Of a stretch of 64,000 nt of DNA, positions 52,996 through 63,690 are shown one piece after another. Source of the stretch: Aphrocallistes beatrix (taxonomy: Eukaryota; Porifera; Hexactinellida; Sceptrulophora; Aphrocallistidae); assembly GCA_963281255.1 (NCBI GenBank), contig OY725496.1:3697723-3761722 (forward strand). The letters are read 5' to 3'. The position numbers were made by a program, and so were the translations under genes. The notes under the pieces are model-generated. The model was given only the letters and a program-made list of their open reading frames with translations, had not been told where the DNA came from and searched no databases. Numbering within the stretch: the first letter of the stretch is position 1; every line of letters begins with the position of its first letter.

Positions 52996-55509
52996 ATGGA
53001 CAAGACTCCACAGACTGCCACTTTCTCCAGGAGCATCGCGCCCCAGGGAATCACAGACAGGTCCTACCTGGATGGCATGATCGAGATGCTCCAGACCACC
53101 ATCCCCTCCTCCTACTCGCAGCCCGCCCTGGACCGCACGGACCCGGTATACTGGGTCAAGTTTCTGGAGGCAGATGTGAATGATCCGCTCCTCCTTGAGC
53201 ACACGGAGACGGACTCTCTCCTTCCCCAGAGACCGCTCCTATTCGCACTGGGGCACAGTCACGCTGTGGTCGTTTTCCTTATCCTGGTCACGAAGGGCGA
53301 GGCGCAGGAGGTGTTCTCTCTTGAGGGGGCGTACACACACGTGTTCGATGTGCTGAAGACGCCCAAGCACCCGAGCACTGACCAGTTCAACGACCATCGC
53401 CCTCTGGTGGTAGTCAACGAGGCGAACAGGAATGACATTCTGCGGTTTCTATCACTAGCAACTGGAGAAGAAGTGCATGAACTGAACTGCAAGACAGAAG
53501 TGCTCTCTCTCTTCTCCAACGAGAGAATAATCGCGGTCACACTCTACGACAAGATTATAACCATAGACGCTGACACCTTTCAGCCGCGCTTCTGGGTGAA
53601 GACGTACCCCAAGCCTGAGTCTGCACTGGCCAACCCCATAGCACTGGGCGACAGGTGGCTAGCTTACTCCGACACGCGTGTCTATGAAAAATTCCGATCC
53701 CGCGGAGGCAACCGACAGGAAAGCGGACAGTCCTACACGGCCACATTCCTGGACGCGGCCAAGACGATGGGTACCGCCCTCGGGGAGCAGTGGGGACGCC
53801 TGACAGGGACGAACACGCACCCAGAGGCGGACATGAGCAGCAGTCCCAGTCACAGGCGCAGCAGCCCCCCCGACCCAGGCGTCCTGTCCGTGGTGGACTT
53901 GGAGTGCGCGTGGGGGGAGCGCGAGCAGCAGGTGGAGATCGGGAGGCTGGTGGATGGGAGAGGAGTGGTGGCTCACTTCCGAGCTCACGCCAGCCCCCTC
54001 GCAGCCATGAAATTCGACCAGTCCGGACAGCTGCTGGTCACGTGCTGTGTGGAGGGACGGGTTTTTAACGTTTTCAGCATTCAACCGCATCCTTGCGACC
54101 CGTCCGAGTGCCAGGTGCAGCACCTGTACATGCTGTACAGAGGCGAGACCATCTCCATTGTGCAGGACCTGCACTTCAGTACGGACAGCAGGTGGGTGAC
54201 CGTGTCCACTCTCAGAGGCACAGCTCACACCTTCCCCATCACCCCCTACGGGGGACAGATCTCCGTCCGCACGCACACAGAGCCACTGGTGGCGAACAAA
54301 CTGTCCCGATTCCACACAACCGCAGGACTGGACGAGGTTAATCTCGTTTCTAAATCTGACTCTGACGTCACTATCACCCCGGACATGCTGCTTGCCCCGT
54401 GGGCGAGCTCGTCGGGCTGTGCACTCACCAAACCCGTCAGGGTAGAGTCCCTAGCCATCAAGCCCCCCCTCTCCTCCCACCGCTCTCCCGACAAGAAGCC
54501 CGCCACCGCCTCCAAGCCTCCGCACCGGCTGTTCCGGCCGCAGGAGGGCGGCGCCTGTCTGAACGCCTACTTCGGCACCGCGCTGTCCAGGCCCCGCTCA
54601 GCCAGCGGCGGCAGCTGCACCCTGGCGGAGCCGGCCGTCTGCGAGTCGCTCTACCTGCTCACGGGGTCCGGCTGTCTGCTGGAGCACAAACTGACCCCCA
54701 CACCTGTGCCCCCGGTGAAGGGGGTGGTCTGCCAGGAGTCCCCCGTCCTCCTCAAGGTGCAGGGGCTGAGCGAGTGGTGCCTAGCTCGGGACAGAGACTC
54801 GCCTGCGTTTGAACCTCCACTCTCCAAGCACTCTCCCCTCCTCGTCACCTCCTGCATCATGCGGGACCTGCTCCTGGCGCACTGCGACCTGGGGGAGTCC
54901 AGGCAGGAGCTGCAGATCCCGATAGAACCCGTGAAGAGCAAGGAGTGGCTCACTAACGTGGAGTTGGTCACGTATGCGCCCCCTGGCAGGAGGCTCTGGA
55001 TGGGACCTCAGTTCTGTTTCAAAACTTTTAAGCGTCCTCCTTCCATCGACTACTCCACCCTCGTGTACTCCTCCTCCCCCAGGAGCAACGCCTCTGAGGA
55101 AGGAGACCGCTACGCGCCCCCTCTCATCGACCTGGTGTACGATGACGTCACAGAGACCTCTTCCCTTCCGTTGCACGTGCGGCACTCCGACCCCATGCCT
55201 ACCTCCTCGCGCCCCGAAGGCTGGCCCAGTGCGGAGGGGACCCCGAATGAGGACCTGCTGGAGGTCTACGGCTCTTGGAAGGACTACCAGCCGACAGCCG
55301 GACTCAGCGAGATGAACATTGTCCGGGACTTGATCTCGGATGCGATGGAGTTTGAAGAACGGAACCCGATGACGAGGACCATGTACCAAAGCACGCGTAC
55401 CGACTCTCCTCTCACAGCCTCCACCAGTCCTGACGCCATCACCGACTCTATGCACAGTCTAGACGACCGATCCACGCCCATGAGCGATCTATTCGGGTCA
55501 GATCATTGA
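52996..55509 (+). CDS. BCAS3: BCAS3-type WD40 protein, 837 aa
   Basis: Intronless and strongly GC-rich. BCAS3 forms a complex with PHAF1 at sites of selective autophagy and also acts in cytoskeleton and cell-migration control. The beta-propeller part shows ANPIALGDRWLAYSDTRVYE (human [20 protein letters not shown]), QSYTATFLDAAKTMGTALGE, GVVAHFRAHASPLAAMKFDQ, VQHLYMLYRGETISIVQDLH and DSRWVTVSTLRGTAHTFPIT. The BCAS3 signature NKLSRFHTTAGLDEVNLVSK follows, then a Pro/Ser-rich stretch and a conserved late block YAPPGRRLWMGPQFCFKTFK. The tail ends LLEVYGSWKDYQPTAGLSEM, as in human LLEVCGSWPEGF. The length is close to human (about 900). The start is the first ATG of the frame; a phosphoinositide-binding site cannot be judged by eye. 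Confidence 0.95.
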   Translation: MDKTPQTATFSRSIAPQGITDRSYLDGMIEMLQTTIPSSYSQPALDRTDPVYWVKFLEADVNDPLLLEHTETDSLLPQRPLLFALGHSHAVVVFLILVTKGEAQEVFSLEGAYTHVFDVLKTPKHPSTDQFNDHRPLVVVNEANRNDILRFLSLATGEEVHELNCKTEVLSLFSNERIIAVTLYDKIITIDADTFQPRFWVKTYPKPESALANPIALGDRWLAYSDTRVYEKFRSRGGNRQESGQSYTATFLDAAKTMGTALGEQWGRLTGTNTHPEADMSSSPSHRRSSPPDPGVLSVVDLECAWGEREQQVEIGRLVDGRGVVAHFRAHASPLAAMKFDQSGQLLVTCCVEGRVFNVFSIQPHPCDPSECQVQHLYMLYRGETISIVQDLHFSTDSRWVTVSTLRGTAHTFPITPYGGQISVRTHTEPLVANKLSRFHTTAGLDEVNLVSKSDSDVTITPDMLLAPWASSSGCALTKPVRVESLAIKPPLSSHRSPDKKPATASKPPHRLFRPQEGGACLNAYFGTALSRPRSASGGSCTLAEPAVCESLYLLTGSGCLLEHKLTPTPVPPVKGVVCQESPVLLKVQGLSEWCLARDRDSPAFEPPLSKHSPLLVTSCIMRDLLLAHCDLGESRQELQIPIEPVKSKEWLTNVELVTYAPPGRRLWMGPQFCFKTFKRPPSIDYSTLVYSSSPRSNASEEGDRYAPPLIDLVYDDVTETSSLPLHVRHSDPMPTSSRPEGWPSAEGTPNEDLLEVYGSWKDYQPTAGLSEMNIVRDLISDAMEFEERNPMTRTMYQSTRTDSPLTASTSPDAITDSMHSLDDRSTPMSDLFGSDH

Positions 55510-55974
55510 GACAGATCCCATCTGTCCATCCTGCATTTAATTCTCTTACATTCTTATACCATAATTACACTCTACTTTCTCCTATCACTTGAGTGGAGCA
55601 TTCTCCTCTTGTATTGGCTACTCGCTCTGTACATTCTGACAAGAACTGCAATTTATCATTATGTGTATATAAAGACATGATATTATTGTTACAATTTGAT
55701 ACTATTTGTATCTATTGACTTTGTGTTATGTGCTAGGCTGCCAAGTCAAGGCAGTGATGTTATAACAGCTTTTTTATGACACGTTCCTACTTGAGATTTG
55801 AATATATATCATTATACGTATCATGGTTTATTTCATATTTCCCTAGCAGTTTTGAATGCACGTAGTACTATTCATAAGTAGAATATTTCGGTATTTAATT
55901 ATTACAGAATACTTATATGGAATTTGAGCTCCATCGAACACTCAGGGAATTGGAGCATTATAAAAACAAATACA

Positions 55975-56240
55975 ATATTGACCACATAGTTCGGAAATTC
56001 GGAATCTACATCCTTAAAACCCCCAGGTCAAAGGATGAAAGCCAGTCTCTAGCAAAAATTCAAAAAAATTTGAGATCTGTTTATTCTATACATATATTCT
56101 ATTGTGAACAAAAGCAAACAAATACTTTATCATACAGCTTTGAAAAAAAGCGATATTCGGAATATACATCTCTCAAAACCCCAGGCCATCAATTGAAAGC
56201 AAGTCTCTGGCATATTTTACTGACCAAAAAAGTAGTACAG
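55975..56240. repeat. Dispersed repeat, two monomers, inverse copy of 23030-23440
   Basis: Two tandem monomers carry CGGAATCTACATCCTTAAAA then CCCCCAGGTCAAAGGATGAA, and CGGAATATACATCTCTCAAA then CCCCAGGCCATCAATTGAA. In reverse complement these match the GGGGTTTTCAGGGGCATAG region at 23.2-23.4 kb. An open frame of 115 codons across it (55917-56264) is therefore repeat-derived. Confidence 0.65.
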
Positions 56241-56412
56241 CCACCCCACATTGAACAATGCTAGATAGAAAAAGTGGTCGGTATGGCCGCCACGGCTATC
56301 ATAGCTCCTACGCCACTGACTAGTGTCTAAAACTTCTGATTTAACCAAGTCAAATTGTCATTTAATTAACAATATAATAATTTAACTAATTGCAGATATA
56401 TATATATATATA

Positions 56413-56891
56413 CACTACCCGGACAAAAGTATTCGACTACCACGAAAACTTCCATACAAATAGTATTAAATTAGATCTATTAAAAAAGGAACATGTACTC
56501 AAACAGTAGAAAATACTCTATTTTTTAGTTCAAATTCGAAATCTACACATTCTAGTTACTCATAATTGAGAGTTTCAACTCAATTACTTATTCTTATGTA
56601 GAAAATTATCAACCTATGCCACTTTGTGTCACTAAACGCCATCATATATAATGGCTGTGACTTGGGACGAGGAGCATCAAGTATCAAATGTTGATATTTA
56701 TCATCTTTGGAGTTAGTACTTAAGCTGTGGCTATCAATTATGAGTAATTAGAATGTGTAGTTTACGAATTTGAAATAAAAAAATGGAGTATTCCTTACAG
56801 TTTAAGTACATATTCCTTTATGAATAGACCCACTTTAATACTATTTGTATAGCGGTTTCTGTGGTGGTCGAATACTTTTGTCTGGGTACTG
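56413..56891. mobile_element. Tc1-like foldback miniature element
   Basis: 479 bp flanked by TA (56411-56412 and 56892-56893). The ends CACTACCCGGACAAAAGTAT and ATACTTTTGTCTGGGTACTG are inverted. Complementarity extends inward for about 170 bp on each side through TACAAATAGTATTAAA and CTACACATTCTAGTTACTC. The CCxGxCAAAAGTATTCG end is of Tc1/mariner type. No transposase is present. Confidence 0.92.
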
Positions 56892-57275
56892 TATGTATGT
56901 ACTACACTTGAGCTTTAAAAATGCACAACAATTTTTTGGATTTTTCAACCTTTCTCACACCTCAAAAAACGCCTTCTTGTTAAATTGTATTCTATTTTAA
57001 AATTTTTCCTGTAATTCCTAGAAACTACTCTACATTATATTTGTCAGTAATTGATTAGCTGGTAGGCGAGTAAGTTGAGTCTTGCGAAACACCGGCTGAG
57101 AACTGTAGTTATTTTACAAAATCATAGTTGAATCATGAAGTAGACTAAAACACAAGTAGATTGTAGCTGTAGTCACCTCGAGACTTAATCATGCAGTATT
57201 TGTTAGCATGGCGTTTGTTTCAGAGTTTCATCCGCATAAGTTAGAATTACTCGTCTCTTTGCGGATAGATACTGA

Positions 57276-58373
57276 ATGGTCATGGCTGAAAACTCTTCCA
57301 ATGATTCCATTGAGATGGAAACCGTCGATCACCTACACGTGCCTGTGTCGCCTGCTCGCACCGATATAGAACGCAACGTGGACACATATACGCACTTGGA
57401 ATCCTTCCGCTTCCACCCGGAAACGAACAACCTGCTGCTTCTGACTTCCGCGCTGACCGGAGACTACTCCGGAGGTAAGATCTTCCTGCTGGAGTCAGCC
57501 CACGCCCTCCCCACTGCGGAGCTAATGCTCAGCAGCCCGGTCGACCTGAAAGGGTTCATCGGCACGCACGCTCAGAGAACTGCGGCGGGTAACACGGACG
57601 GCTGTTGGATCAGTAGCAAGGAGTTCGCGGTCTCTTCGGAGCGAGGGACCGTAGAGGTATTCCAGAAAGCGTACAGCGCACCGATTACATCTGGCAGTTG
57701 GAAGGGCATAGCCTATGAAGCTATCAGTGTGATGTACGCGCATGATAACATTGTAAGTTCAGTGCAGAACTGGAGTGCGGATCCTGACACCTTGGTTACT
57801 AGCTCTTACGACTGCTGTTGCCACCTGTGGAGTCTGAAGAGCTATAGTTCCACTCAATGCTATCGCGCTCACATGGGCCCTATCCATTGTCTAGCATGTC
57901 AGCCTGATGGCGTCAACTTGTTCGTGACTGGTGCTTGTGAGAGGAATGAGCTTATGCGAGTGTGGGACCGCCGGGAAAAGATGTCTGTAGGCAGAGTTCC
58001 AGGGTTGCTGCCATTCCTAAGTGTTCGCTCTCTTGCTTGGGACATACGCAGTCCTAACTCAATCGCAATTGGGACTGAGACAGGCCATCTGGTTTTACAT
58101 GATATGCGAAGTTTATCGTCCGAATCTCATCTGTGCACCTCACAACCACATAGTGACGTCATCAGACAGCTGTCCTTCTGTCCCCAGCAAGAGTCCCTGT
58201 TAGCCACGGCTTCTCATGATAACACAGCCAAGATTTTCTCTACCAAAACAGAAGCGCTGGTTACAGTCCCTGCGCAGCACTCTGACATGCTCACGAGCTT
58301 AGACTGGTATCCACAGTCTAGCCTGCTCTTCACAGGCTCCCTCAACTGTGAGATTCTAGCCACGCAAATTTAA
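57276..58373 (+). CDS. WDR77: WDR77/MEP50-like WD40 protein, 365 aa
   Basis: The PRMT5 cofactor of the methylosome, which presents histones and Sm proteins for arginine dimethylation. Intronless. WD blades run through the whole protein. Blocks lining up with human WDR77 are MYAHDNIVSSVQNW (human YEHDDIVSTVSVL), YRAHMGPIHCLACQPDGVNL ([20 protein letters not shown]), VRSLAWDIRSPNSIAIGTET ([20 protein letters not shown]) and QHSDMLTSLDWYPQSSLLFT ([20 protein letters not shown]). The first 30 residues are variable. Two start codons lie close together (MVMAEN). The match is clear across the propeller but sequence identity is modest, so another WD40 family is not fully excluded. Confidence 0.85.
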   Translation: MVMAENSSNDSIEMETVDHLHVPVSPARTDIERNVDTYTHLESFRFHPETNNLLLLTSALTGDYSGGKIFLLESAHALPTAELMLSSPVDLKGFIGTHAQRTAAGNTDGCWISSKEFAVSSERGTVEVFQKAYSAPITSGSWKGIAYEAISVMYAHDNIVSSVQNWSADPDTLVTSSYDCCCHLWSLKSYSSTQCYRAHMGPIHCLACQPDGVNLFVTGACERNELMRVWDRREKMSVGRVPGLLPFLSVRSLAWDIRSPNSIAIGTETGHLVLHDMRSLSSESHLCTSQPHSDVIRQLSFCPQQESLLATASHDNTAKIFSTKTEALVTVPAQHSDMLTSLDWYPQSSLLFTGSLNCEILATQI

Positions 58374-59253
58374 CAGAATAGTTTAATCAGGTAGAATTTG
58401 GTAGTCATGTAGAAATTAGAAAAAGTTTATCCTCCTGGAATGTTTTATAAAAAATGATTAGGAACCAATTCTCTCTTAGAATAATGTTTCACGAGTATAG
58501 ACGTGGCATATTCTGGTAAATCGATACGTAGGTAGCCTCTCTTGTTGTCGCTCACTATTGCAACTGAGAGCTTTTGCATACTGCGTAAATTACTCTGTAC
58601 TGATTCAATTGTAGGAACGCTCAAGCAGTACAATTACCCAACATAACAACACGAACTCTTTTCTATTAGGACTAATGAACTCATTAAATAGTCACAAACT
58701 TGTATGGGACTATTGCACTCTAGCCACATATTAGCCATATCTTCAGGTACTCTGCATTCTCTTACCTACCCTATAAGCTTTCAAGCATTGTTAAGATGGA
58801 TTCACGATTGTGTAATCCTTTTCCAGCCTACAGGCCCTAGGCCCTACTCATAGATTATCGCAATATCATTTTTAGATTTTATACTTTTAATGAACTATAC
58901 TAAATGTACCCACCATCTCCATACAATAACGACACCTTGTTGGCACATACTTGCTACCTTCCTTACTCCCTCTTTATTTGATTAGTCATGCAAAAACATT
59001 CACTAGTTCATAAGATAAAATGAATTTTAAATCTGATGTATCATACCTTAGTCAAATTTTAATCTCAGTAATTTGTTCCACATCGCGTTGTGACATAAAT
59101 GAATTTTCAATCATTTGTTACGTGGTTGTTACCCATTCCATGTAATATATCTACGTACGTATATCATTCTGCATATAAAAATTGACTTAGTATAAATACT
59201 AATCTGACCTTTGAAATTCTGAACTACAACTATTTAGCCTAATATCGCATAAA
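58374..59253. other. AT-rich intergenic stretch
   Basis: Spacer between WDR77 and KLHL20. No gene or repeat was recognised. CTACAACTATTTAG, an acceptor-like motif, lies about 16 nt before the KLHL20 start. Confidence 0.5.
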
Positions 59254-62200
59254 ATGGTTCTCGAGCATATAACAAAGGAACTTCCACGACGCTTGTTTGA
59301 TAACTTTCACGCCCTATGGAAAAGTGAACAGCTGTGTGATATAAATCTACAGACGAATGACGGCCCCCCTCAGAAGGCCCACAGGCTAATTCTAGCTGCC
59401 AGCAGTCCCTACTTCAAGGCTATGTTCACGATGAACATGGAGGAGAAGTCCCTCAAGACCATCACCATTCAGGAGATCAGCCACAAAGCCCTGGAGCTCA
59501 TGGTAAGCTAGAACGATTCGTGCTCTTACATTCTTGCTTAGCATTCACTCTGACCTGTGCCCATCTTAGCTGGAGTACTGCTACACATCTCGAATACTGG
59601 TGGACGAGAACAATGTGCAAGAGCTGCTGACTGCTGCGTGTCTCCTAAACATGGAGGGAGTGCAGGAGGCCTGCTGTACATTCCTCAAGGCTCAGATAGA
59701 CTCGAACAACTGCCTGGGCTTCAGTGCGTTCGCAGACACCCTCTCCTGTAGGGGGCTGGTACAAGCGGCCGATGAGTTCGCGAAGAAACACTACCTGGAA
59801 GTTCTGAACAGCGAAGAGTTCATGGACCTCTCCTACGCCCAGCTCTCCAACCTGCTACAGTCGGACGAGCTGTACGTGGAGGGAGAGGAGCAGGCGAGTG
59901 CGGAAGACGTCCAGTCTAGTGCAGTACTGTTACAATGTACTATGTATGTAGGTGTACGAGTCCCTCATGAAGTGGATTTCTCATAAATCAGAAGAGCGAA
60001 AGAAACACCTCACGGACCTTCTAAACCACGTACGACTGCCTCTGGTCACGCCCTACTTCCTGGTTAACGTGGTGGGCACCAACCGCCTCATCAAATCTGA
60101 AGAGACGTGTCGAGACCTCGTGGACGAGGCGAAGAACTATCTGCTCCTGCCAGAGCAGAGAGCCAAGCTGGAGGGACCGCGCACCCGCCCCAGGAACCCC
60201 ATCCGCTACGGAGAGATGATCTACTCCGTGGGTGGGTGGTGCTCTGGGGACGCGATCGCTACTGTGGAGAGATACAACGCAATGAAGGATGAATGGGAGG
60301 TTGGTCGGCTTATTAGTTTCATTGTAGAACAAATCATATTATATGCGTGGGATTTATTACCATAGGATATGTATGATTTCATGTTTGAAGTTAGTTCCTG
60401 CGATGAATGTTTTAGAGAGATCCCATCAATTCCCATTATTAATATGTGTATTGTCTACAGCTGTAAATCAGCAGTGTTGATATACGCGTTTAGTGAAAAA
60501 TTAATATTATTATTCAAGCCATGGTTCTCAAACTGGATTTGTGGTTTCCTAGGAACCACGGAACAGTGTTAGAAGGTTGGATATTACTAGAATAAGACAG
60601 ACTTCATCTGTCAGAACTATCGAGTTTGAATAGCATTTATTGTTTGTTATTGGTATGTGTAAGCCCAGGAGAGTCTGTAACGGAGGAAGGATTTCGCATA
60701 AAGTTTGAGAATCTCCGATTCAAGAAAATTGAATAATTTTAAATTCACTTATATCTCTTTAACCAATATTTTGATTGAATTGCATCGTTGTTCATTTGCA
60801 CCAAGCTTTTTTAGTATTGCTTTGTCTAAACTTTTTTTTGTTAATTGTGCAATTTATTTAAATTCGGATATAAAATAATGTCTAGATCATCCATTAAAAT
60901 CTCAACTCCCTCGATACACTTTTAAATCTCTGACATAACTATGAATTGGCTCACCACCATGATTACTGCAATAACAATGCTTTTATGGTATAACATTGAT
61001 GGATGACCTTATCCGAATGCAATTCTCATTTATTTAATCCATTTATTAATTGTCTATATCGACTACATTTTCAGTGTCACATTACTCTGCAACTATAAAT
61101 CATGGCATTTTGAATACCTGCCTCCATACTGCATAGAGGGTAATAATAAACAGGAGACGTTTGCAATTGATCGAAAATGTAGGTTTGCAATTGATCAACT
61201 AAGTTGGGAATGTATGCCCTATATGCCATTCTACATTACAGATCGGATACCAATATTAATCTAATTTCCTATTCTAATCTAATCTATCTTTTTTTTCATG
61301 ATTATATTCTTCATTCTCATTATAATACGTTCAATTCATTTATATTACTAAAATAAATTGAATGGCGGAACTTTCGTCTCTGGAATTTTCGTACCCTGAA
61401 ATGCCCCTTTCGCAGCTACTGATTTCTCAATCAAAATACCTCATTTTCACCCTTTTTTTCAAAAATACTCCACTTCAAAAGCCTCACTTTCCAGTCTTTA
61501 CATATTAGTGCCCGTTTATTTCAGTCTCTAATGAGACTAAAAATCCGGGGACGAAAATTCCAGGGACGAAAGTGCCGCTTACCGTTGATCAATTCCAAAC
61601 ATTAGTGGATCAATTGTTAATGTCAATACGATTTCTATTGTCGATCAATTGCAACGCCCTCATAAACAGCTACCCATCGCCATTCTGCATAGTTCTACGC
61701 TATTTATACCTGTAGGTGGTAGAGCCGATGAGTAAGCGCCGGTGCGGGGTAGGAGTGGGCGTGGTGGATGACTGTCTCTACGCCGTGGGGGGACACGACG
61801 GCAACAGCTACTTGAACAGTGTAGAGAGATTCGATCCTAAGTTCCCGCCTGACACCTCCCCTTGGACCACCATCGTAGCCCCCACCAGCACGTGTCGCAC
61901 TAGCGTGGGTGTGGGGGTGCTGAAGAAGAAGCTGTACGCAGTAGGGGGACAGGATGGGGTGTCTTGTCTAAGCGTGGTGGAGCGGTTGGATCCCATTGGA
62001 GGGAACTGGGAGCAGGTAGGCCTATCTTACTCCACACCAACTAAATCATATGCTTGCATTCACGTATTCTGTACACAGGTTGCACCACTGAACACTCGCA
62101 GACTGGGGGTGTCCCTCGCGGTGCTGGGGGACTACCTGTACGCTATCGGCGGGTCAGACGGAGCTAACCCTCTCAACAGTGTGGAGAGGTATGACCCGAT

Positions 62201-62600
62201 CACCAGCGCTTGGAACTTCGTCGCCCCCATGAGCACCTCTCGCAAGCACCTAGGGGCAGCTGTCCTGGACGGATACATCTACGCGGTAGGTGGGCGTGAC
62301 GACACGACAGAACTCAACACGGTGGAGAGGTACAACCCTACCACCAACAACTGGGACCCCGTCGTCTCGATGAACTCGAGACGTAGTGGGGTGGGGCTGG
62401 TGGTGGCCAACGGGAAGTTGTATGCTGTGGGCGGGTTCGACGGATCCATGTACTTAAAGAGTGTCGAGTGGTTGGATGTGTCTTGCTGGCAGTGGAAGTT
62501 CTGTGCCAGCATGAACAACAGAAGACTTGGGGGTGGAGTGGGTGTACTTAGACACCAGCACCTACCTCTTGTTACCCCGGATGAATTGGACAATTTGTGA
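59254..62600 (+). CDS. KLHL20: Kelch-like protein 20 (5 exons, 580 aa)
   Basis: A substrate adaptor of a Cullin-3 ubiquitin ligase. Exons 59254-59502, 59570-59893, 59952-60299, 61716-62015 and 62079-62600 are all phase 0. The BTB domain (about residues 15-120) has [12 protein letters not shown] and [20 protein letters not shown]. The BACK domain has [20 protein letters not shown] and [40 protein letters not shown] leads into six kelch repeats ([92 protein letters not shown]). It ends [17 protein letters not shown]. The match to KLHL20/diablo runs through every block. Intron 2 (59894-59951, 58 bp) begins with GC instead of GT. Intron 3 (1416 bp) holds a miniature element. Confidence 0.97.
61364..61579. 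mobile_element. Small inverted-repeat element in KLHL20 intron 3
   Basis: 216 bp with ends GGCGGAACTTTCGTCTCTGG then AATTTTCGT, and the inverse ACGAAAATTCCAGGGACGAA then AGTGCCGC. No clear target duplication. Non-coding; the superfamily is unknown. The rest of the intron (60300-61715) is AT-rich and unremarkable. Confidence 0.7.
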
Positions 62601-63690
62601 ATTTAAGCTTTAAACCTGATCAGTCTCGAATCACCCTCCCCCGTCTCCCACGCCATTCTTGTCCTGACTAGCTGTGAATGCACCACGTTACACCACTTCA
62701 CCATCATGCTATTGTTGGACACCGTTATCTGGAGTAAATTAATATATTTGTTATTTCAGTTTGATTTTAAGATTCTTGTACCAATCATTTTTGCTTCAAT
62801 AGGGAATGGATAACTACACACGAAGTACGGGTTGACTGAATAACGCCGAAAATGAGACTGAAATAAGGTCGAATAATATTCAATTACTGGAATAAGGTCG
62901 AATAAAATTCCATACTAGAATAAGGCCGCATTTTCAAAATTAGAAAAGGCTAAATAATATGTAACTATCTAGGATAAAGAGGTGACTAACAAGTTAGATT
63001 AATAATTATCTTAGAATCTCTCTTGGTTCCTAACAAACCCCAAAATGCCTCTAACACAGACCTGTTGCATGAAAAAATGCCCCCCCCGTGAAAAAATGCC
63101 CCCACCATGGATATTTATGTAATATGGGGGGGGCAAAATTTCATGGAGTTAGCGTGAAAAATTGCCCCCCCGTGAAAAAATGCCCCCACCATGGATATTC
63201 TTGAGTTTAACACTAAATATTGCTGATACTATTTATATACGATACATTTATGAAAGTCATTGTTATTACTTCACACGACTAGTTTGTTGATTTACAGTGC
63301 TTTAGTAAACGAATAGAAGCCAAATAGCATTCAAAATGTTTTGTATAAGCATTGGCATACTTTAGAATATCCATGGTGGGGGGCATTTTTTCACGGGGGG
63401 GCAATTTTTCACGCTAACTCCATGAAATTTTGCCCCCCCCCATATTACATGAATATCCATGGTGGGGGCATTTTTTCACGGGGGGGGCATTTTTTCATGC
63501 AACAGACCTCCTATTCTTTATTTCATAACTTCCTCTATGCTAGATCCAAATTCATCATTCGGGCTTATTCCAGTTTCGACATTCCTTTTAACCATGTTTG
63601 TAGTTATATGATTTGATATTATAATTGTGATGAGCTATTAGAATCTTAGGTTTGTAACGCATACACTTTTTACCGTTTCAGAGAAAGGAT
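62601..63690. other. Intergenic stretch with short repeats and a foldback
   Basis: A direct repeat of GGAATAAGGTCGAATAA-type sequence occurs three times at about 62862-62928. The G/C-run foldback at 63071-63508 takes up most of the rest. A pyrimidine tract and CAG (TTTTTACCGTTTCAG) end 10 nt before the last gene. Confidence 0.6.
63071..63508. mobile_element. Foldback element made of GCCCCC / GGGGGC modules
   Basis: Ends GTTGCATGAAAAAATGCCCC and its complement GGGGCATTTTTTCATGCAAC, with AGACCT directly repeated outside both ends as a likely target duplication. Each arm of about 140 bp contains two GTGAAAAAATGCCCCCACCA modules, each leading into TGGATATT, and one GGAGTTAGCGTGAAAAATTG module. 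A single-copy AT-rich spacer (about 63205-63365) separates them. Confidence 0.85.

Larger units (their letters stand above)
55510..57275. other. Intergenic stretch with repeats
   Basis: Holds a reverse-oriented copy of the 23-kb dispersed repeat (55975-56240), a stray hAT-like end (about 56300-56315) and a Tc1-like foldback element (56413-56891). No gene was recognised. Confidence 0.6.

Noticed and set aside
55917-56264. 115-aa ORF
   Set aside because: It lies on a dispersed repeat whose inverse copy at 23.0-23.4 kb has no matching frame.
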